A stretch of 40,679 nt of DNA from Rickettsiales bacterium (GCA_018659605.1 JABJMA010000034.1:1-40679), one strand, 5' to 3'; shown: positions 25,673 to 35,052, counted from the stretch's first letter. Notes: generated by a model from the letters alone, not told the origin. A program made the numbers and translations.

Positions 25673-26517
25673 GAAAGGGTTTAGCAGAATTATTAGGTGA
25701 CAAGTCATTTAGTTTTTTTGAAGAAGGGGCTAACACTACAAAGATTATAGAGATAAGTATAGACGCGATAGAGCCATCTCCTTATCAGCCAAGAAAGAAA
25801 TTTGACAATGATTTATTATCAGAACTCTCTAGCTCTATTAAATCAAAAGGTGTGTTGCAGCCAATCTTAGTTAGAGAGTCAAGCACATCAAATTATGAAA
25901 TAATTGCTGGGGAGAGAAGAATTAGGGCTGCAAGAATTGCCCAATTAGAGACAATACCTTGTATAGTTCTAAATATAACAGATGAAGACGCAATGGAGAT
26001 TGCTCTAATTGAAAATATACAAAGACAACAACTATCTCCTATCGAAGAAGCACGCGCTATTGCTAAATTGATAAATGATCTTAACTATACGCATGAAAAA
26101 CTATCCCTTAAGATTGGGAAAAGCAGAAGTCATATTACTAACATGCTTAGATTGTTAAACCTGCCTTCAAATATTCAAATATTATTAGATCAGGAAAAGA
26201 TAACAATAGGTCATGCGAGGGCTTTGATTAATATGGATAGTCCTGAGTTACTCGTTGATAAAATTATTAACGAGAATTTAACTGTCCGTGATACAGAGTC
26301 GTTAGCTAAAAACATCAAACTCTCAAAAATAGACAAAAGTAATATTCTTGACAAATTTAAGAAAGAGAAAAGGCTATATCTTGATGAAATCAAAGAGCAG
26401 ATTCAAGAGATAGTGCAACTTAAAACTAAGCTTAGGCATAATGGTAAGAAGGGTGTTATTGAAATAACATTTAACAATATCAACGAGCTTGAGCTGTTTA
26501 TGAAAAAAATTAATTAA
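25651..26517 (+). CDS. parB: Chromosome-partition protein ParB
   Basis: A CTP-dependent DNA clamp that loads at parS and spreads. The N-terminal ParA-interaction part is KNSSLGKGLAELLGD. The CTPase domain has PSPYQPRKKFD, the GERRIRAAR motif (box II) and ENIQRQQLSPIEEA. The central helix-turn-helix that reads parS is LSLKIGKSRSHITNMLRLLNLP. The C-terminal dimerisation segment ends in FNNINELELFMKKIN. The 288 residues are normal. Intact despite the parA frameshift upstream. Cognate parS sites lie at 24325 and 26791. Confidence 0.97.
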   Translation: MQKNSSLGKGLAELLGDKSFSFFEEGANTTKIIEISIDAIEPSPYQPRKKFDNDLLSELSSSIKSKGVLQPILVRESSTSNYEIIAGERRIRAARIAQLETIPCIVLNITDEDAMEIALIENIQRQQLSPIEEARAIAKLINDLNYTHEKLSLKIGKSRSHITNMLRLLNLPSNIQILLDQEKITIGHARALINMDSPELLVDKIINENLTVRDTESLAKNIKLSKIDKSNILDKFKKEKRLYLDEIKEQIQEIVQLKTKLRHNGKKGVIEITFNNINELELFMKKIN

Positions 26518-26547
26518 TACGATCTATAGGGCTAGAGCTATATAATT

Positions 26548-26700
26548 TTAGGACGCTGAATCCTTCTTCATTAATGCTATAAGTATTTCTAATGCTTGAC
26601 GTGAAGAATTAGTTTATTGATTACCAAAAAACTATCAAGAGTAATTAAATCTGCTATCAATGTTTTTTTCGCCAGCCTCATAAGGATTCTTTAAGGGTTT
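26548..26700 (-). pseudogene. Possible decayed gene end (Gfo/Idh-like oxidoreductase?)
   Basis: One minus-strand frame reads PLKNPYEAGEKNIDSRFNYS, two stops, a short stretch with another stop, then TNSSRQALEILIALMKKDS and a terminal TAA at 26550-26548. The ending (R-x-A-L-E-x-x-x-A) resembles the C-terminus of Gfo/Idh/MocA sugar oxidoreductases. Short, with three internal stops, and the family guess is weak. The remaining bases between parB and ruvX hold only a parS site. Confidence 0.25.
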
Positions 26701-26790
26701 ATTTGTTTAAAAGTTATTATACTTAATTGATCAAGCTCAATGATTCTTGGCTGAAAAAACCACAAGCTACATTACCATAAATATATCTAA

Positions 26791-26806
26791 TGTTTCACGT
26801 GAAACA
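26791..26806. promoter_or_regulatory. parS: parS centromere site 2 (between parB and ruvX)
   Basis: An exact TGTTTCACGTGAAACA, within a perfect 24-bp palindrome at 26787-26810 that includes the ruvX stop codon. About 2.5 kb from site 1, on the other side of parAB. Confidence 0.95.
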
Positions 26807-27277
26807 TTAGTCTTTTAGTTGACGATAATACTCTAAAAAACTCTCAAGAATAATTGAGGCTGCGATCATATCATCCTTTGCGTCAGCTTCCTTGCCGCTC
26901 ATGCCTGACTCCTTTAATATTTTTTGAGCTTGCTTCGTTGAAAAGCGCTCATCCCAAAAGAAAACATCTATATCAAGATTGTCATTAAGAACATTTGCAA
27001 AGCTTTTTACTTTTTGTGCAGATTGTAAAAACGTCCCTTCGGGGGACAAGGGAAGGCCTAATAGAACAACCTCAGCACTAAGTGATAGTAAGATATTATT
27101 TATAGATACAAGATCAAATTCAAGACCTTTTCGATAAAAAGTCTTGAGTGGGGTCGCTATAATCTGGCCAGAGTCAGAATGAGCAAATCCTAATTTTTTT
27201 TCACCGAAATCAATTGATAGAATTTTCTTATTTCTATATTTAGAGTGTTTGAAATGTTTAATATTTTTTATAATCAT
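26807..27277 (-). CDS. ruvX: Putative pre-16S rRNA nuclease / Holliday junction resolvase-like protein
   Basis: A YqgF-family RNase H-fold protein, implicated in maturation of the 16S rRNA 5' end. The active-site pattern is intact: ILSIDFGEKKLGFAHSD (first Asp), LLGLPLSPEG with a distal Glu region, and FFWDERFSTKQAQ (DER motif). A final acidic residue is found in KEADAKDDMIAA. The 156 residues are normal. Its stop codon abuts parS site 2. Divergent from purH, with about 80 bases between starts. Confidence 0.93.
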   Translation of the reverse strand: MIIKNIKHFKHSKYRNKKILSIDFGEKKLGFAHSDSGQIIATPLKTFYRKGLEFDLVSINNILLSLSAEVVLLGLPLSPEGTFLQSAQKVKSFANVLNDNLDIDVFFWDERFSTKQAQKILKESGMSGKEADAKDDMIAASIILESFLEYYRQLKD

Positions 27278-27317
27278 AAATTCTCATTAAAAGCGAGCCT
27301 CAGGAATTCCAAAGCTA

Positions 27318-27346
27318 TTGACAATATACCTACTTAATAGTAAACT
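27318..27346 (+). promoter_or_regulatory. Candidate purH promoter
   Basis: Consensus -35 TTGACA (27318-27323), a 17-base spacer and TAAACT (27341-27346) as -10, ending 13 bases before the purH ATG. Transcription would start only a few bases before the ATG, so the mRNA leader is very short. This also argues against the in-frame TTG at 27318 as a start. Confidence 0.45.
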
Positions 27347-27359
27347 AAGGCTTTTTACA

Positions 27360-28895
27360 ATGAAAAACATTACCCGAGCACTTATTTCTGTATCTGACAA
27401 ATCAAACTTAGATGATTTAATAAAATACCTATCAGACGAATCTATTGAAATTATTTCAACTGGAGGTACGGCAAAATACATAAAGGAAAATATAGGAAAA
27501 GTTACTGAAATAGATGATTATACGGGTTATCCAGAGATATTGGGAGGAAGGGTAAAAACTTTAAATCCAGCAGTTCATGGTGGTATTTTAGCGAATCGTT
27601 CTGACGAGCAGCATTGTAAGGATATGAATGAAAATAAAATAAGCCCAATAGATCTTGTAGTTGTAAACTTGTATCCTTTTGAAAATACGGTTGCAGGGGA
27701 GCATAAATTTAGTGAGGCTATTGAAAAAATTGATGTTGGTGGGCCAACGATGATTCGAGCCGCAGCAAAAAACTTTAATGATGTTACAGTCATTACCGAC
27801 CCTTCGGATTATCAAAGCCTTATATCAGAATTAAAAGAAAATAATAATCATACATCATATGAATATCGCAAAAATAGCGCTATCAAGGCCTTTAAAAGGA
27901 CACAAAGCTACGATTCTGCCATATGCAACTGGTTTGACAAAGATAACAATCTATCTGTAAATGCAAAGCTTGATAAAAAACTTAGATATGGTGAGAACCC
28001 TCATCAGCAAGCTGAATTATACAAAGAAGATAGTAAGGGAATTGTTGGCGCTAAGCAATTACAAGGCAAGGAATTAAGTTATAATAACTTAAATGATGGT
28101 GACGCTGCATATAAAATTGCCAAAGAATTTACCGAGCCTTTTGCATGCGTTGTTAAACATGCAAATCCATGTGGAGCTGCAATTGGAGTAAATATTTGCG
28201 ATGCTTTTACTAAAGCATTAAATTGTGACCCTATAAGCAGCTTTGGAGGAATTGTTGCATTAAATCGTGATATTGATAAAAATACAGCTAAAGAATTAGC
28301 GAAAATATTTTTTGAAGTTATAATAACAACAGGAATAGACGAGGAAGCAAAAGAAATATTAGCCAAGAAAAAAAATCTTCGAGTGTTGGTAATAGAAAAC
28401 TTCTTTCAAGATCTTAATAGTAGGAAAATAAAATCAATATCTGGTGGATTATTGGTTCAAGACGAAGATTTTAAAGACACCAAAACTGAAGATCTTAATT
28501 TTGTCACAAACACCAAGCCCACAGATGTGCAAATTTCAGAGTTAATATTTGCAAATAAAATAATCAAACATGTGAAATCAAATGCAATTATTTTTACTCA
28601 TAATAAAGCTGCAATAGCAATTGGAGCAGGGCAGATGAGCAGGGTAGATGCAGCTCAAATAGCGAGTGAAAAGCTTTTAAAATACAAGCAAAAAGAGAAA
28701 ATTGATAATAATAATTTAGTCATGGCATCTGATGCTTTTTTTCCATTTGCAGACGGTCTAGAGATTGGTATCAGGGCTGGAATCACTGCGGTTATTCAAC
28801 CTGGCGGCTCAATTAAAGATGATGAAGTAATAGCTAAAGCAAATGAATATAATATTGCAATGGCAGTTACGGGGTCAAGACATTTCAGCCATTAA
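27360..28895 (+). CDS. purH: Bifunctional AICAR formyltransferase / IMP cyclohydrolase
   Basis: Last two steps of de novo IMP synthesis. The N-terminal MGS-like cyclohydrolase domain is at residues 1-190 (ALISVSDKSNLDDL, ISTGGTAKYI, HGGILANR). The C-terminal transformylase has LRYGENPHQQAELYK, CVVKHANPCGAAIG and MASDAFFPFADGLEIG, with the catalytic Lys-His in VKHANP. I start at ATG 27360 (MKNITRALISVSDKSN), which gives 511 residues, normal for the family. The stop overlaps the start of the serine hydrolase gene by one base (TAATG). A purH gene indicates de novo purine synthesis, which many strict Rickettsia lack. Confidence 0.97.
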   Translation: MKNITRALISVSDKSNLDDLIKYLSDESIEIISTGGTAKYIKENIGKVTEIDDYTGYPEILGGRVKTLNPAVHGGILANRSDEQHCKDMNENKISPIDLVVVNLYPFENTVAGEHKFSEAIEKIDVGGPTMIRAAAKNFNDVTVITDPSDYQSLISELKENNNHTSYEYRKNSAIKAFKRTQSYDSAICNWFDKDNNLSVNAKLDKKLRYGENPHQQAELYKEDSKGIVGAKQLQGKELSYNNLNDGDAAYKIAKEFTEPFACVVKHANPCGAAIGVNICDAFTKALNCDPISSFGGIVALNRDIDKNTAKELAKIFFEVIITTGIDEEAKEILAKKKNLRVLVIENFFQDLNSRKIKSISGGLLVQDEDFKDTKTEDLNFVTNTKPTDVQISELIFANKIIKHVKSNAIIFTHNKAAIAIGAGQMSRVDAAQIASEKLLKYKQKEKIDNNNLVMASDAFFPFADGLEIGIRAGITAVIQPGGSIKDDEVIAKANEYNIAMAVTGSRHFSH

Positions 28896-30147
28896 TGAAA
28901 AGAGCTGAAGAAAAATATGATAACTATTCTGGCTTTGCATTAAGCTCTGAATATTTTGCCATAAACACAGGGCAGAGCAATAGCATAGTTACAAAAGTTT
29001 GTAGTAATACCAAAGCTATGGTAGCTTCATTACTAATGAAGCTTAGTGAGCTTGATGTATTAAATCTTAATGACGAGATTTCAGACAATATTAATCGATT
29101 AGAAGATCTACCAGAGGGATTCCCAGATATCACAGGCATAACGATTAAAGAAGTTTTAAGTCATAGATCAGGGCTAAAAGATTATTTTAAAGATTTATTT
29201 CCAGATGAGTGTGCAAATCCTTCAGAATACACAACTAGAAAATCGTGCTTAGCTAGGCTATCTCAAGCAAGTGATCCTTCGAAAGGATATAATTATAGCA
29301 ATACAAATTATCTATTACTTGGTATTATATTAGATAATTTTTAGATAATTTGCATGAAAAAACCCGAGAAAAGGATCCAACATATGAAGGAGATAGCGTC
29401 GATGCAATGATGCAGAAATATATTTTTGAACCTTGTAAAATGACAAGCGCAGTGCTTGATAGCGAGAATACAACAAGAACTATAGAATGGCGCAGTGTAA
29501 AATCAGGTTTTAATATAATAAGAGATCCTTCTAAGGCTGGTGCAGGCTTTACCCAAGCTGAAAGACAGGATGATGATATAAAAGCCGCTTCTGATGCAAA
29601 AATGCCATGGTTTGAAGCAGGTGGTGTAGTGGCATCAATAGAGGACCTAGCTAAATTTTTTGATGGTTTATGTACTGGAAAAATTTTAAAACCAGAGACA
29701 TTTCAAGAAATGACTAAAGAGTTAGACGGCGAAGGTGAAGCAAAAGAATATAGATGTGGGATTAGGGTGAAAGAACAGGATGGCAATGTAATATATTCAC
29801 ATGGTGGCTTATCAGCTGGAACACAACTTGAGGCTGGTTACGAAACTAGCGAAGGTGCTTATGGATTTGTCATGACATATGTATCTGATATAGAAAGTAT
29901 TGAGTCTGAGATGAATTTAACAAAAGCGTTTAAACAAGCAGGAATAGCTGATCATGCTGAAATTAGCGAGCAAGACCAACAAACATTAAAAGCAATAGCC
30001 AAAGAATCATGGCTTCAAAAAGATGCAAAAGACATATCTGAAGGTCTTCAAGGCGTGGAAATAAGCTCAGTCGAAGAAGCATCGTCCAAATCATCGGCAC
30101 CAACTACAACCGAAGTTCTAGATACAGGACAAAGTAAAGATAGGTAG
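28895..30147 (+). pseudogene. Serine beta-lactamase-like hydrolase, disrupted by an 11-bp duplication
   Basis: Two frames together encode one class C beta-lactamase-like (PF00144-type) hydrolase. The first, 28895-29344 (149 residues), has the nucleophile motif SNTK (SxxK) and the second-motif YSN in GYNYSNTNY. The second, entered near 29352, has FEAGGVVASIEDLAKFFDG and the third motif HGG in IYSHGGLSAG. The break is a perfect tandem repeat of TTAGATAATTT at 29330-29340 and 29341-29351. Removing one copy gives an uninterrupted frame of 413 residues reading GIILDNLHEKTREK across the junction. All three catalytic motifs are intact. No signal peptide is visible, and the last 60 or so residues are Ser/Glu-rich and unlike the family. 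Its role before disruption is unknown: peptidase, esterase and beta-lactamase all occur in this family. Confidence 0.88.
29330..29351. repeat. Perfect 11-bp tandem duplication
   Basis: TTAGATAATTT twice in direct succession. It shifts the frame by two bases and creates an in-frame TAG at 29342-29344. Typical of replication slippage. Confidence 0.95.
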
Positions 30148-30178
30148 AGAATTGCGACAAAAAATATCAAAGAAAAAA

Positions 30179-30206
30179 TTGACATTAAATTAACCGGAAA
30201 TATATG
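30179..30206 (+). promoter_or_regulatory. Candidate porin promoter
   Basis: Perfect -35 TTGACA (30179-30184), a 16-base spacer, then TATATG (30201-30206), 25 bases before the porin ATG. The strongest-looking promoter in the window after purH; it fits high expression of an outer-membrane porin. Confidence 0.5.
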
Positions 30207-30231
30207 AGAAAGAACTTTTTTAATTATTCTC

Positions 30232-31395
30232 ATGAAAACAAATAAAACATTATTAATTGGTTTAATTACAGCTCTATCAGCTACGTCAACAACTGCATCT
30301 GCAGAGACGCTAGAAGAGCGAGTTGCAAAACTTGAAGCAAAACTAAGCTCTAAAAAGCATAGTGATGTAAAAGTTTTCGGTAAGCTGCAATTTGACAAAA
30401 CATTGATAACAGCTGACGACACAAATCTTAGCCTTCAAAATAATTCCAAACTGAGAAGCGGAAGAATAGGAGCTAAAGGAAAAGTTGATGGTGGCTGGAA
30501 ATATAAAGCAGAAATAGATTTTGCTGGCAATAATTCAACTGTAAAAGATGCATATATTGCTAAAAAATTATCCGATAACGAATATATTAAAATAGGTCAG
30601 TTTAGAGAGCCTTTTTCACTTGAAGAACTAACTAGCTCGTCAAATACAACATTTTTAGAAAGAGCATCAATCAATGGTGTTGTTGCTGCAAGAAAAATTG
30701 GTATTGGTTATAATAAACGACTAAATAATTTAAATATCCAAACTGGTATTTTTGGAGATTCTGTCGGAACTTCAAGCGATACTGATGATGAAACAAACTC
30801 AGCAACAATTAGAATTAGCAAATTTAACAATAATGAAAATTCAACATTGCATATTGGTGCTGCTTATAGGTTATCAGAGCCAACTGGGGATTCTGTAACT
30901 TATAATTTCAAACCTGAAGCTTCTGTGGAAACTAGCAGCTCTGTAATTTCAGCGGCTGTTTCTAATGTAGAACAAGTAACGCAAACTGGTCTAGAGCTTG
31001 CATATGTTAAAAATCGTTTTTATGTTCAAGGTGAATATATCACAACCAACCTAGAAATTGATAATGCTGATGACCAAACAATTGATGGTTATTATGGACA
31101 AATCTCATACTTTCTTACAAATGACAAAAGAAATTATAATGAGAAAGAATCAGTGTTTGGTGGTGTAAAGCCAAGCTCAAAGAAAGGTGCTGTTGAAGTT
31201 GCATATCGTTACTCTAAAACTGATGCATCAGATACAGGTAATGGTATAGTTAGAAATAACACTGCAGCTATTAGCTGGTATGCATCTAATAATGTTAGAT
31301 TTATTGCCAATTATGTGTGGGTAAATGCAGACGCCAATACAACATATGCTAATGATACTGAGATTCTTGGTGCAAGAGCACAAATTAACTTCTAA
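30232..31395 (+). CDS. Outer-membrane porin, phosphate-selective porin O/P-like
   Basis: A beta-barrel outer-membrane channel. A signal peptide (KTLLIGLITALSATSTTASA, cleavage after Ala near residue 23) is followed by a short coiled coil (ETLEERVAKLEAKLSS), as in many OprP/OprO-type porins that trimerise. A barrel of alternating strands then begins with VKVFGKLQFDKTLI and GRIGAKGKVDGGWKYKAEIDF. Within it, YIKIGQFREPFSLEELTSS is the typical phosphate-porin O/P segment. The protein ends in ILGARAQINF, with the terminal Phe expected by the BAM complex. The 387 residues are normal. Substrate selectivity cannot be read from sequence. It has its own promoter and is not part of the upstream pseudogene's unit. 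Convergent with tmk, 15 bases apart. Confidence 0.9.
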   Translation: MKTNKTLLIGLITALSATSTTASAETLEERVAKLEAKLSSKKHSDVKVFGKLQFDKTLITADDTNLSLQNNSKLRSGRIGAKGKVDGGWKYKAEIDFAGNNSTVKDAYIAKKLSDNEYIKIGQFREPFSLEELTSSSNTTFLERASINGVVAARKIGIGYNKRLNNLNIQTGIFGDSVGTSSDTDDETNSATIRISKFNNNENSTLHIGAAYRLSEPTGDSVTYNFKPEASVETSSSVISAAVSNVEQVTQTGLELAYVKNRFYVQGEYITTNLEIDNADDQTIDGYYGQISYFLTNDKRNYNEKESVFGGVKPSSKKGAVEVAYRYSKTDASDTGNGIVRNNTAAISWYASNNVRFIANYVWVNADANTTYANDTEILGARAQINF

Positions 31396-31410
31396 AGCAT
31401 TTTATGCATA

Positions 31411-32031
31411 TTAAATTGATAAAATAGATAATATTTTTTCATGTAGTGATGTTTGATCTTGATTTGCATCAAGCATCACTACCCTTTTTGGATTTTCTTC
31501 CGCTATTTTCTTATAACCAGCTCTTACCATCTGATGAAATTCTTTTGGAAAAGACTCAAATCTATCTTCATCAGTATCTCTATTACTGTGCCTACTGGCA
31601 GCTATTTCGGTATCAATATCTAGAATTATTGTTAAATCTGGTTGAAAGTCATCAAGCACTAATTTATTTAATGCTTCAAAAATAGAAATAGGAACTTTGC
31701 CAGCATAACATTGATAAACATAGGTAGAATCAATAAAGCGATCACAAATCACAATCTTACCCTTAGCAATCTCTGGCTTAATTAATTTGGAGCAATGCTC
31801 ATATCTTGCTGCATTAAATAATAAAAGCTCGGTTATGGGCAGCATATTATCTTGCTTGCCTTTACACAATATATCCCTTATGCTCTCGCTCAGCAAGGTT
31901 CCTCCGGGCTCTCTGGTAAAAACAATATTGTTTGAATCTTTAAAAAAACTCTTTAAATATTCAATTTGAGTAGTTTTGCCAGCAGCGTCAACACCCTCAA
32001 TAGTAATTAATTTTCCTTTTGGATTATTCAT
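31411..32031 (-). CDS. tmk: Thymidylate kinase
   Basis: Phosphorylates dTMP to dTDP. The P-loop is in ITIEGVDAAGKTTQIE, followed by FTREPGGTLLSESIRD, CDRFIDSTYVYQCYAG and ILDIDTEIAASRHSNRDTDEDRFE (lid region). The 206 residues are normal. The start codon is separated by a single base from the ATG of the divergent TPR-methyltransferase gene. Confidence 0.96.
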   Translation of the reverse strand: MNNPKGKLITIEGVDAAGKTTQIEYLKSFFKDSNNIVFTREPGGTLLSESIRDILCKGKQDNMLPITELLLFNAARYEHCSKLIKPEIAKGKIVICDRFIDSTYVYQCYAGKVPISIFEALNKLVLDDFQPDLTIILDIDTEIAASRHSNRDTDEDRFESFPKEFHQMVRAGYKKIAEENPKRVVMLDANQDQTSLHEKILSILSI

Positions 32032-32032
32032 A

Positions 32033-33178
32033 ATGAAAAATAAAAATAAAAAAACTTATAGTTTTTGGGCAAATAGATTTAAACAAATAACTAATGCAGC
32101 TAATGTTGTAGGTAGCCTAATACCTAGCTCTCAGAAAGTCTATAGCCAAGGTAAAAAAGAATTCTCTGTCTGGCTAGAGGATGCAAGGGTTAAAATAAAG
32201 AATCCCTCTAACTCTAATGCCGAGCTAGGGCATTATTTCTATAACCAAGGCAAAATCTCGGATGCTTTATTTCGCTTCAAAATGGCTAATTTCATGAATA
32301 AGGATCCAAAGCTTTTATTTTATATCGGGAAGGCTTATTATTCACTGAGGAAAGTAGATCAGGCAACTGAATATTTACAAGATTATTATAAGCTACACCC
32401 TTCATCAAAAGAGGCTTTGTATTTTTTAAGCCTAATCAATAAAGAATATAGCAATACCTCTCCCACAAATGATTTAATTAAAGAAAATTTTAATATCTTT
32501 TCTGAATACTTTACAGAGCTTTATATCGAAAATATCAATTATCTTGGAGATATAAAAGTTTTTGAGGCTTTTTCAGAAGATATAACAAGTAAAAGTAGGC
32601 ATCTTAATATTTTGGATCTTGGCTGTGGTAATGGGCTTATTGGTAGCCGAGTCAAAGAATCTCTGCCTGAGATTTCTATTACGGGCTTAGATTTTGCAAA
32701 AGAAATGATAAAAATCTGTCAGGATCTTGAATATGAAGTAAAAGACGATAGTTTAGGTTCAGAAAATGAAATTATTCAAAACCAATCGCCTAAACCAAAA
32801 TTCAGGAAAACATATGATGTTCTCGTTAGTGATGATTTTGAAAATTATATAAGGTCCAAATCGCCAAAATATCAATATATCCTCGCTAGAGGAATAATAG
32901 ATTATTATGCATCATTAAACAACTTCTTTAATGCTTGCTCTAAGGCTCTAGACGAAGGTGGGAAGTTGTTTTTTTACTCTAAAGAGAAATACTCCACCAG
33001 CACCGAAGATACACTAAAGGAAGAGAGGTATTTTCCTTATTATCTAACTCCAGAATTTCATAACAAAGAGGATATAGAAACCTCTGCAAAAAAAGCAGGA
33101 ATGTCCATCCTGTCATCAACAGAATTTGAGCTAGAGCATGATATTCGTGCAACTCTCTATGAAGTAGAAAAGAAATAG
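32033..33178 (+). CDS. TPR-containing class I SAM-dependent methyltransferase
   Basis: Residues about 62-140 carry two tetratricopeptide-like repeats (AELGHYFYNQGKISDALFRF and KLLFYIGKAYYSLRKVDQAT). From about residue 190 comes a class I methyltransferase fold: motif I ILDLGCGNGLIGSRV, then ITGLDFAKEMIKIC, and a motif IV-like YDVLVSDDF. The end (GMSILSSTEFELEHDIR) fits the terminal strands. I start at ATG 32033; the longer frame runs into tmk. The 381 residues resemble TPR-methyltransferases whose substrates are mostly unknown. The gene is 8 bases from mnmG, so co-transcription with a tRNA-modification gene is likely but says little about substrate. Confidence 0.85.
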   Translation: MKNKNKKTYSFWANRFKQITNAANVVGSLIPSSQKVYSQGKKEFSVWLEDARVKIKNPSNSNAELGHYFYNQGKISDALFRFKMANFMNKDPKLLFYIGKAYYSLRKVDQATEYLQDYYKLHPSSKEALYFLSLINKEYSNTSPTNDLIKENFNIFSEYFTELYIENINYLGDIKVFEAFSEDITSKSRHLNILDLGCGNGLIGSRVKESLPEISITGLDFAKEMIKICQDLEYEVKDDSLGSENEIIQNQSPKPKFRKTYDVLVSDDFENYIRSKSPKYQYILARGIIDYYASLNNFFNACSKALDEGGKLFFYSKEKYSTSTEDTLKEERYFPYYLTPEFHNKEDIETSAKKAGMSILSSTEFELEHDIRATLYEVEKK

Positions 33179-33186
33179 CTGGGAAA

Positions 33187-35040
33187 ATGACTATAACATC
33201 AGAGAAGTATGGTGTGATTGTAATAGGCGGAGGTCATGCAGGCTGCGAAGCCGCATCAGCATCAGCGCGATTAGGTGTCAAAACATTACTAGTTACCAAA
33301 AATATTGATACTATTGGTGTTATGTCATGCAATCCATCTATTGGAGGTGTAGCTAAAGGTATTATAGTTCGCGAGATTGACAGCTTAGGCGGCATTATGG
33401 GCAAAGCTATCGACCAAGCAGGCACACATTTTAAAGTTCTAAACAAAAGCAAAGGGCCGGCTGTTCATGGTCCTAGGGCAAGTGCAGATAGAGAGCTTTA
33501 TAGGAAATCCGTCCAGGAACTACTTAATAACCAAGAAAATCTTACAATTTTGGATAGCTCTGTTACCGATCTAAGGGTTACTAATAATGTAATTAGGTCT
33601 ATTGAGACAGATTCGGGACATATAATTCATAGCAAAAATGTAATCCTGACAACGGGTACTTTTCTAAATGGATTAATTCACATTGGAAATAAAAAAATAA
33701 AAGCTGGAAGGAAGGGGGAGGCGCCATCAACAAAACTAGCTCAAAGACTAAAATCAATTGGTTTTGATATGGGGCGCCTAAAAACAGGAACTCCGCCTAG
33801 AATCGACGGGAAAACCATAAATTACGATGATTTGGATATCCAAGAAGCAGATAACCCTCCTATACCCTTTTCTTTTGCTAATAAGGCTATTTCTGTGCCC
33901 CAAATTATTTGCCATATTACTCATACAAATAAAAACACTCATGAAATCATAAATAACAACTTGGCAAAAAGTGCTATATATTCAGGTCAAATTGAATCTA
34001 TAGGTCCGCGTTATTGTCCGTCAATTGAAGATAAGGTTTTTAAATTTAGCGAAAAAGAGTCTCACCAAATTTTTCTTGAAAGAGAGGGGCTTAATGATGA
34101 CACTGTTTATCCAAACGGTATATCAACCTCACTCCCCGAAAACATTCAGGAAGAATTCGTTCACTCTATAAAAGGTTTAGAAAATGCAGTTATTACTCAA
34201 TATGGCTATGCTATAGAATATGATTATATAAACCCTCAAGAACTTACAGCCACCCTTGCAACGAAAAAAATCCGCAATTTATATCTTGCTGGCCAGATAA
34301 ATGGGACTACAGGATATGAGGAAGCGGCGGGTCAGGGGGTTGTTGCCGGATTCAATGCTGCCTTAAGCGCCAAAAATAGTAATTCAGATTTTGTTTTAGC
34401 CCGTCATGAGGGCTATATTGGTGTACTCATAGATGATCTAATTAACCTTGGTACAAAAGAGCCTTATCGAATGTTTACATCAAGGGCAGAATATAGATTA
34501 CAGCTTAGAAGTGATAATGCAGACCTTAGGCTTACTCCAAAAGCAATAGACATTGGAGCCTTGTCAAAAGAGCAAGAATCCTTGTTTAATTGCAAAATTG
34601 AAATACTTAATACTGCTTTAAAATTATTTAAAGATTACAATCTTTCACCAAATGAGGCCGCAAAATATGATATAAAAATAACAAAGGACGGCAGAAGGCG
34701 AAGTGCATTTGAGTTATTAAAATATACTAATATAGACAAAATTAACTCAATCTGGCCTGAGTTTGCCAGTTTTCCTAAGGATATAATAGGGCAGATAGCT
34801 ATAACTAGCAAATATCATGATTATATCGAGCTACAAAAGCGCGATATTGAAATATTAAAAAAAGATGAGGCCTTGTTCATACCACAAAACTTTAATTTTA
34901 ACTCCATAGGATCACTTTCAAATGAGGAGGTAGAAAAATTAAACAAAATAAGGCCTAGTAATCTAGGTCAAGCAGCAAGAATATCCGGCCTTACTCCAGC
35001 TGGCGTATTGGCCATATTAGTGAAATTAAAAAATCAATAG
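33187..35040 (+). CDS. mnmG: tRNA uridine 5-carboxymethylaminomethyl modification enzyme MnmG (GidA)
   Basis: With MnmE it installs the cmnm5 group on U34 of certain tRNAs. The FAD-binding GxGxxG is in VIVIGGGHAGCEAASASARLG. Other hallmarks are CNPSIGGVAKG, KGPAVHGPRASADRELYRK, GRMGRLKTGTPPRIDG-like text, the NGTTGYEEAAGQGVVAG motif and EPYRMFTSRAEYRLQLR. The 617 residues are normal. In many alphaproteobacteria mnmG directly precedes rsmG; here the two are separated by 8 kb, so this cluster has been rearranged. Confidence 0.98.
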   Translation: MTITSEKYGVIVIGGGHAGCEAASASARLGVKTLLVTKNIDTIGVMSCNPSIGGVAKGIIVREIDSLGGIMGKAIDQAGTHFKVLNKSKGPAVHGPRASADRELYRKSVQELLNNQENLTILDSSVTDLRVTNNVIRSIETDSGHIIHSKNVILTTGTFLNGLIHIGNKKIKAGRKGEAPSTKLAQRLKSIGFDMGRLKTGTPPRIDGKTINYDDLDIQEADNPPIPFSFANKAISVPQIICHITHTNKNTHEIINNNLAKSAIYSGQIESIGPRYCPSIEDKVFKFSEKESHQIFLEREGLNDDTVYPNGISTSLPENIQEEFVHSIKGLENAVITQYGYAIEYDYINPQELTATLATKKIRNLYLAGQINGTTGYEEAAGQGVVAGFNAALSAKNSNSDFVLARHEGYIGVLIDDLINLGTKEPYRMFTSRAEYRLQLRSDNADLRLTPKAIDIGALSKEQESLFNCKIEILNTALKLFKDYNLSPNEAAKYDIKITKDGRRRSAFELLKYTNIDKINSIWPEFASFPKDIIGQIAITSKYHDYIELQKRDIEILKKDEALFIPQNFNFNSIGSLSNEEVEKLNKIRPSNLGQAARISGLTPAGVLAILVKLKNQ

Positions 35041-35052
35041 TAATTTATAAAA

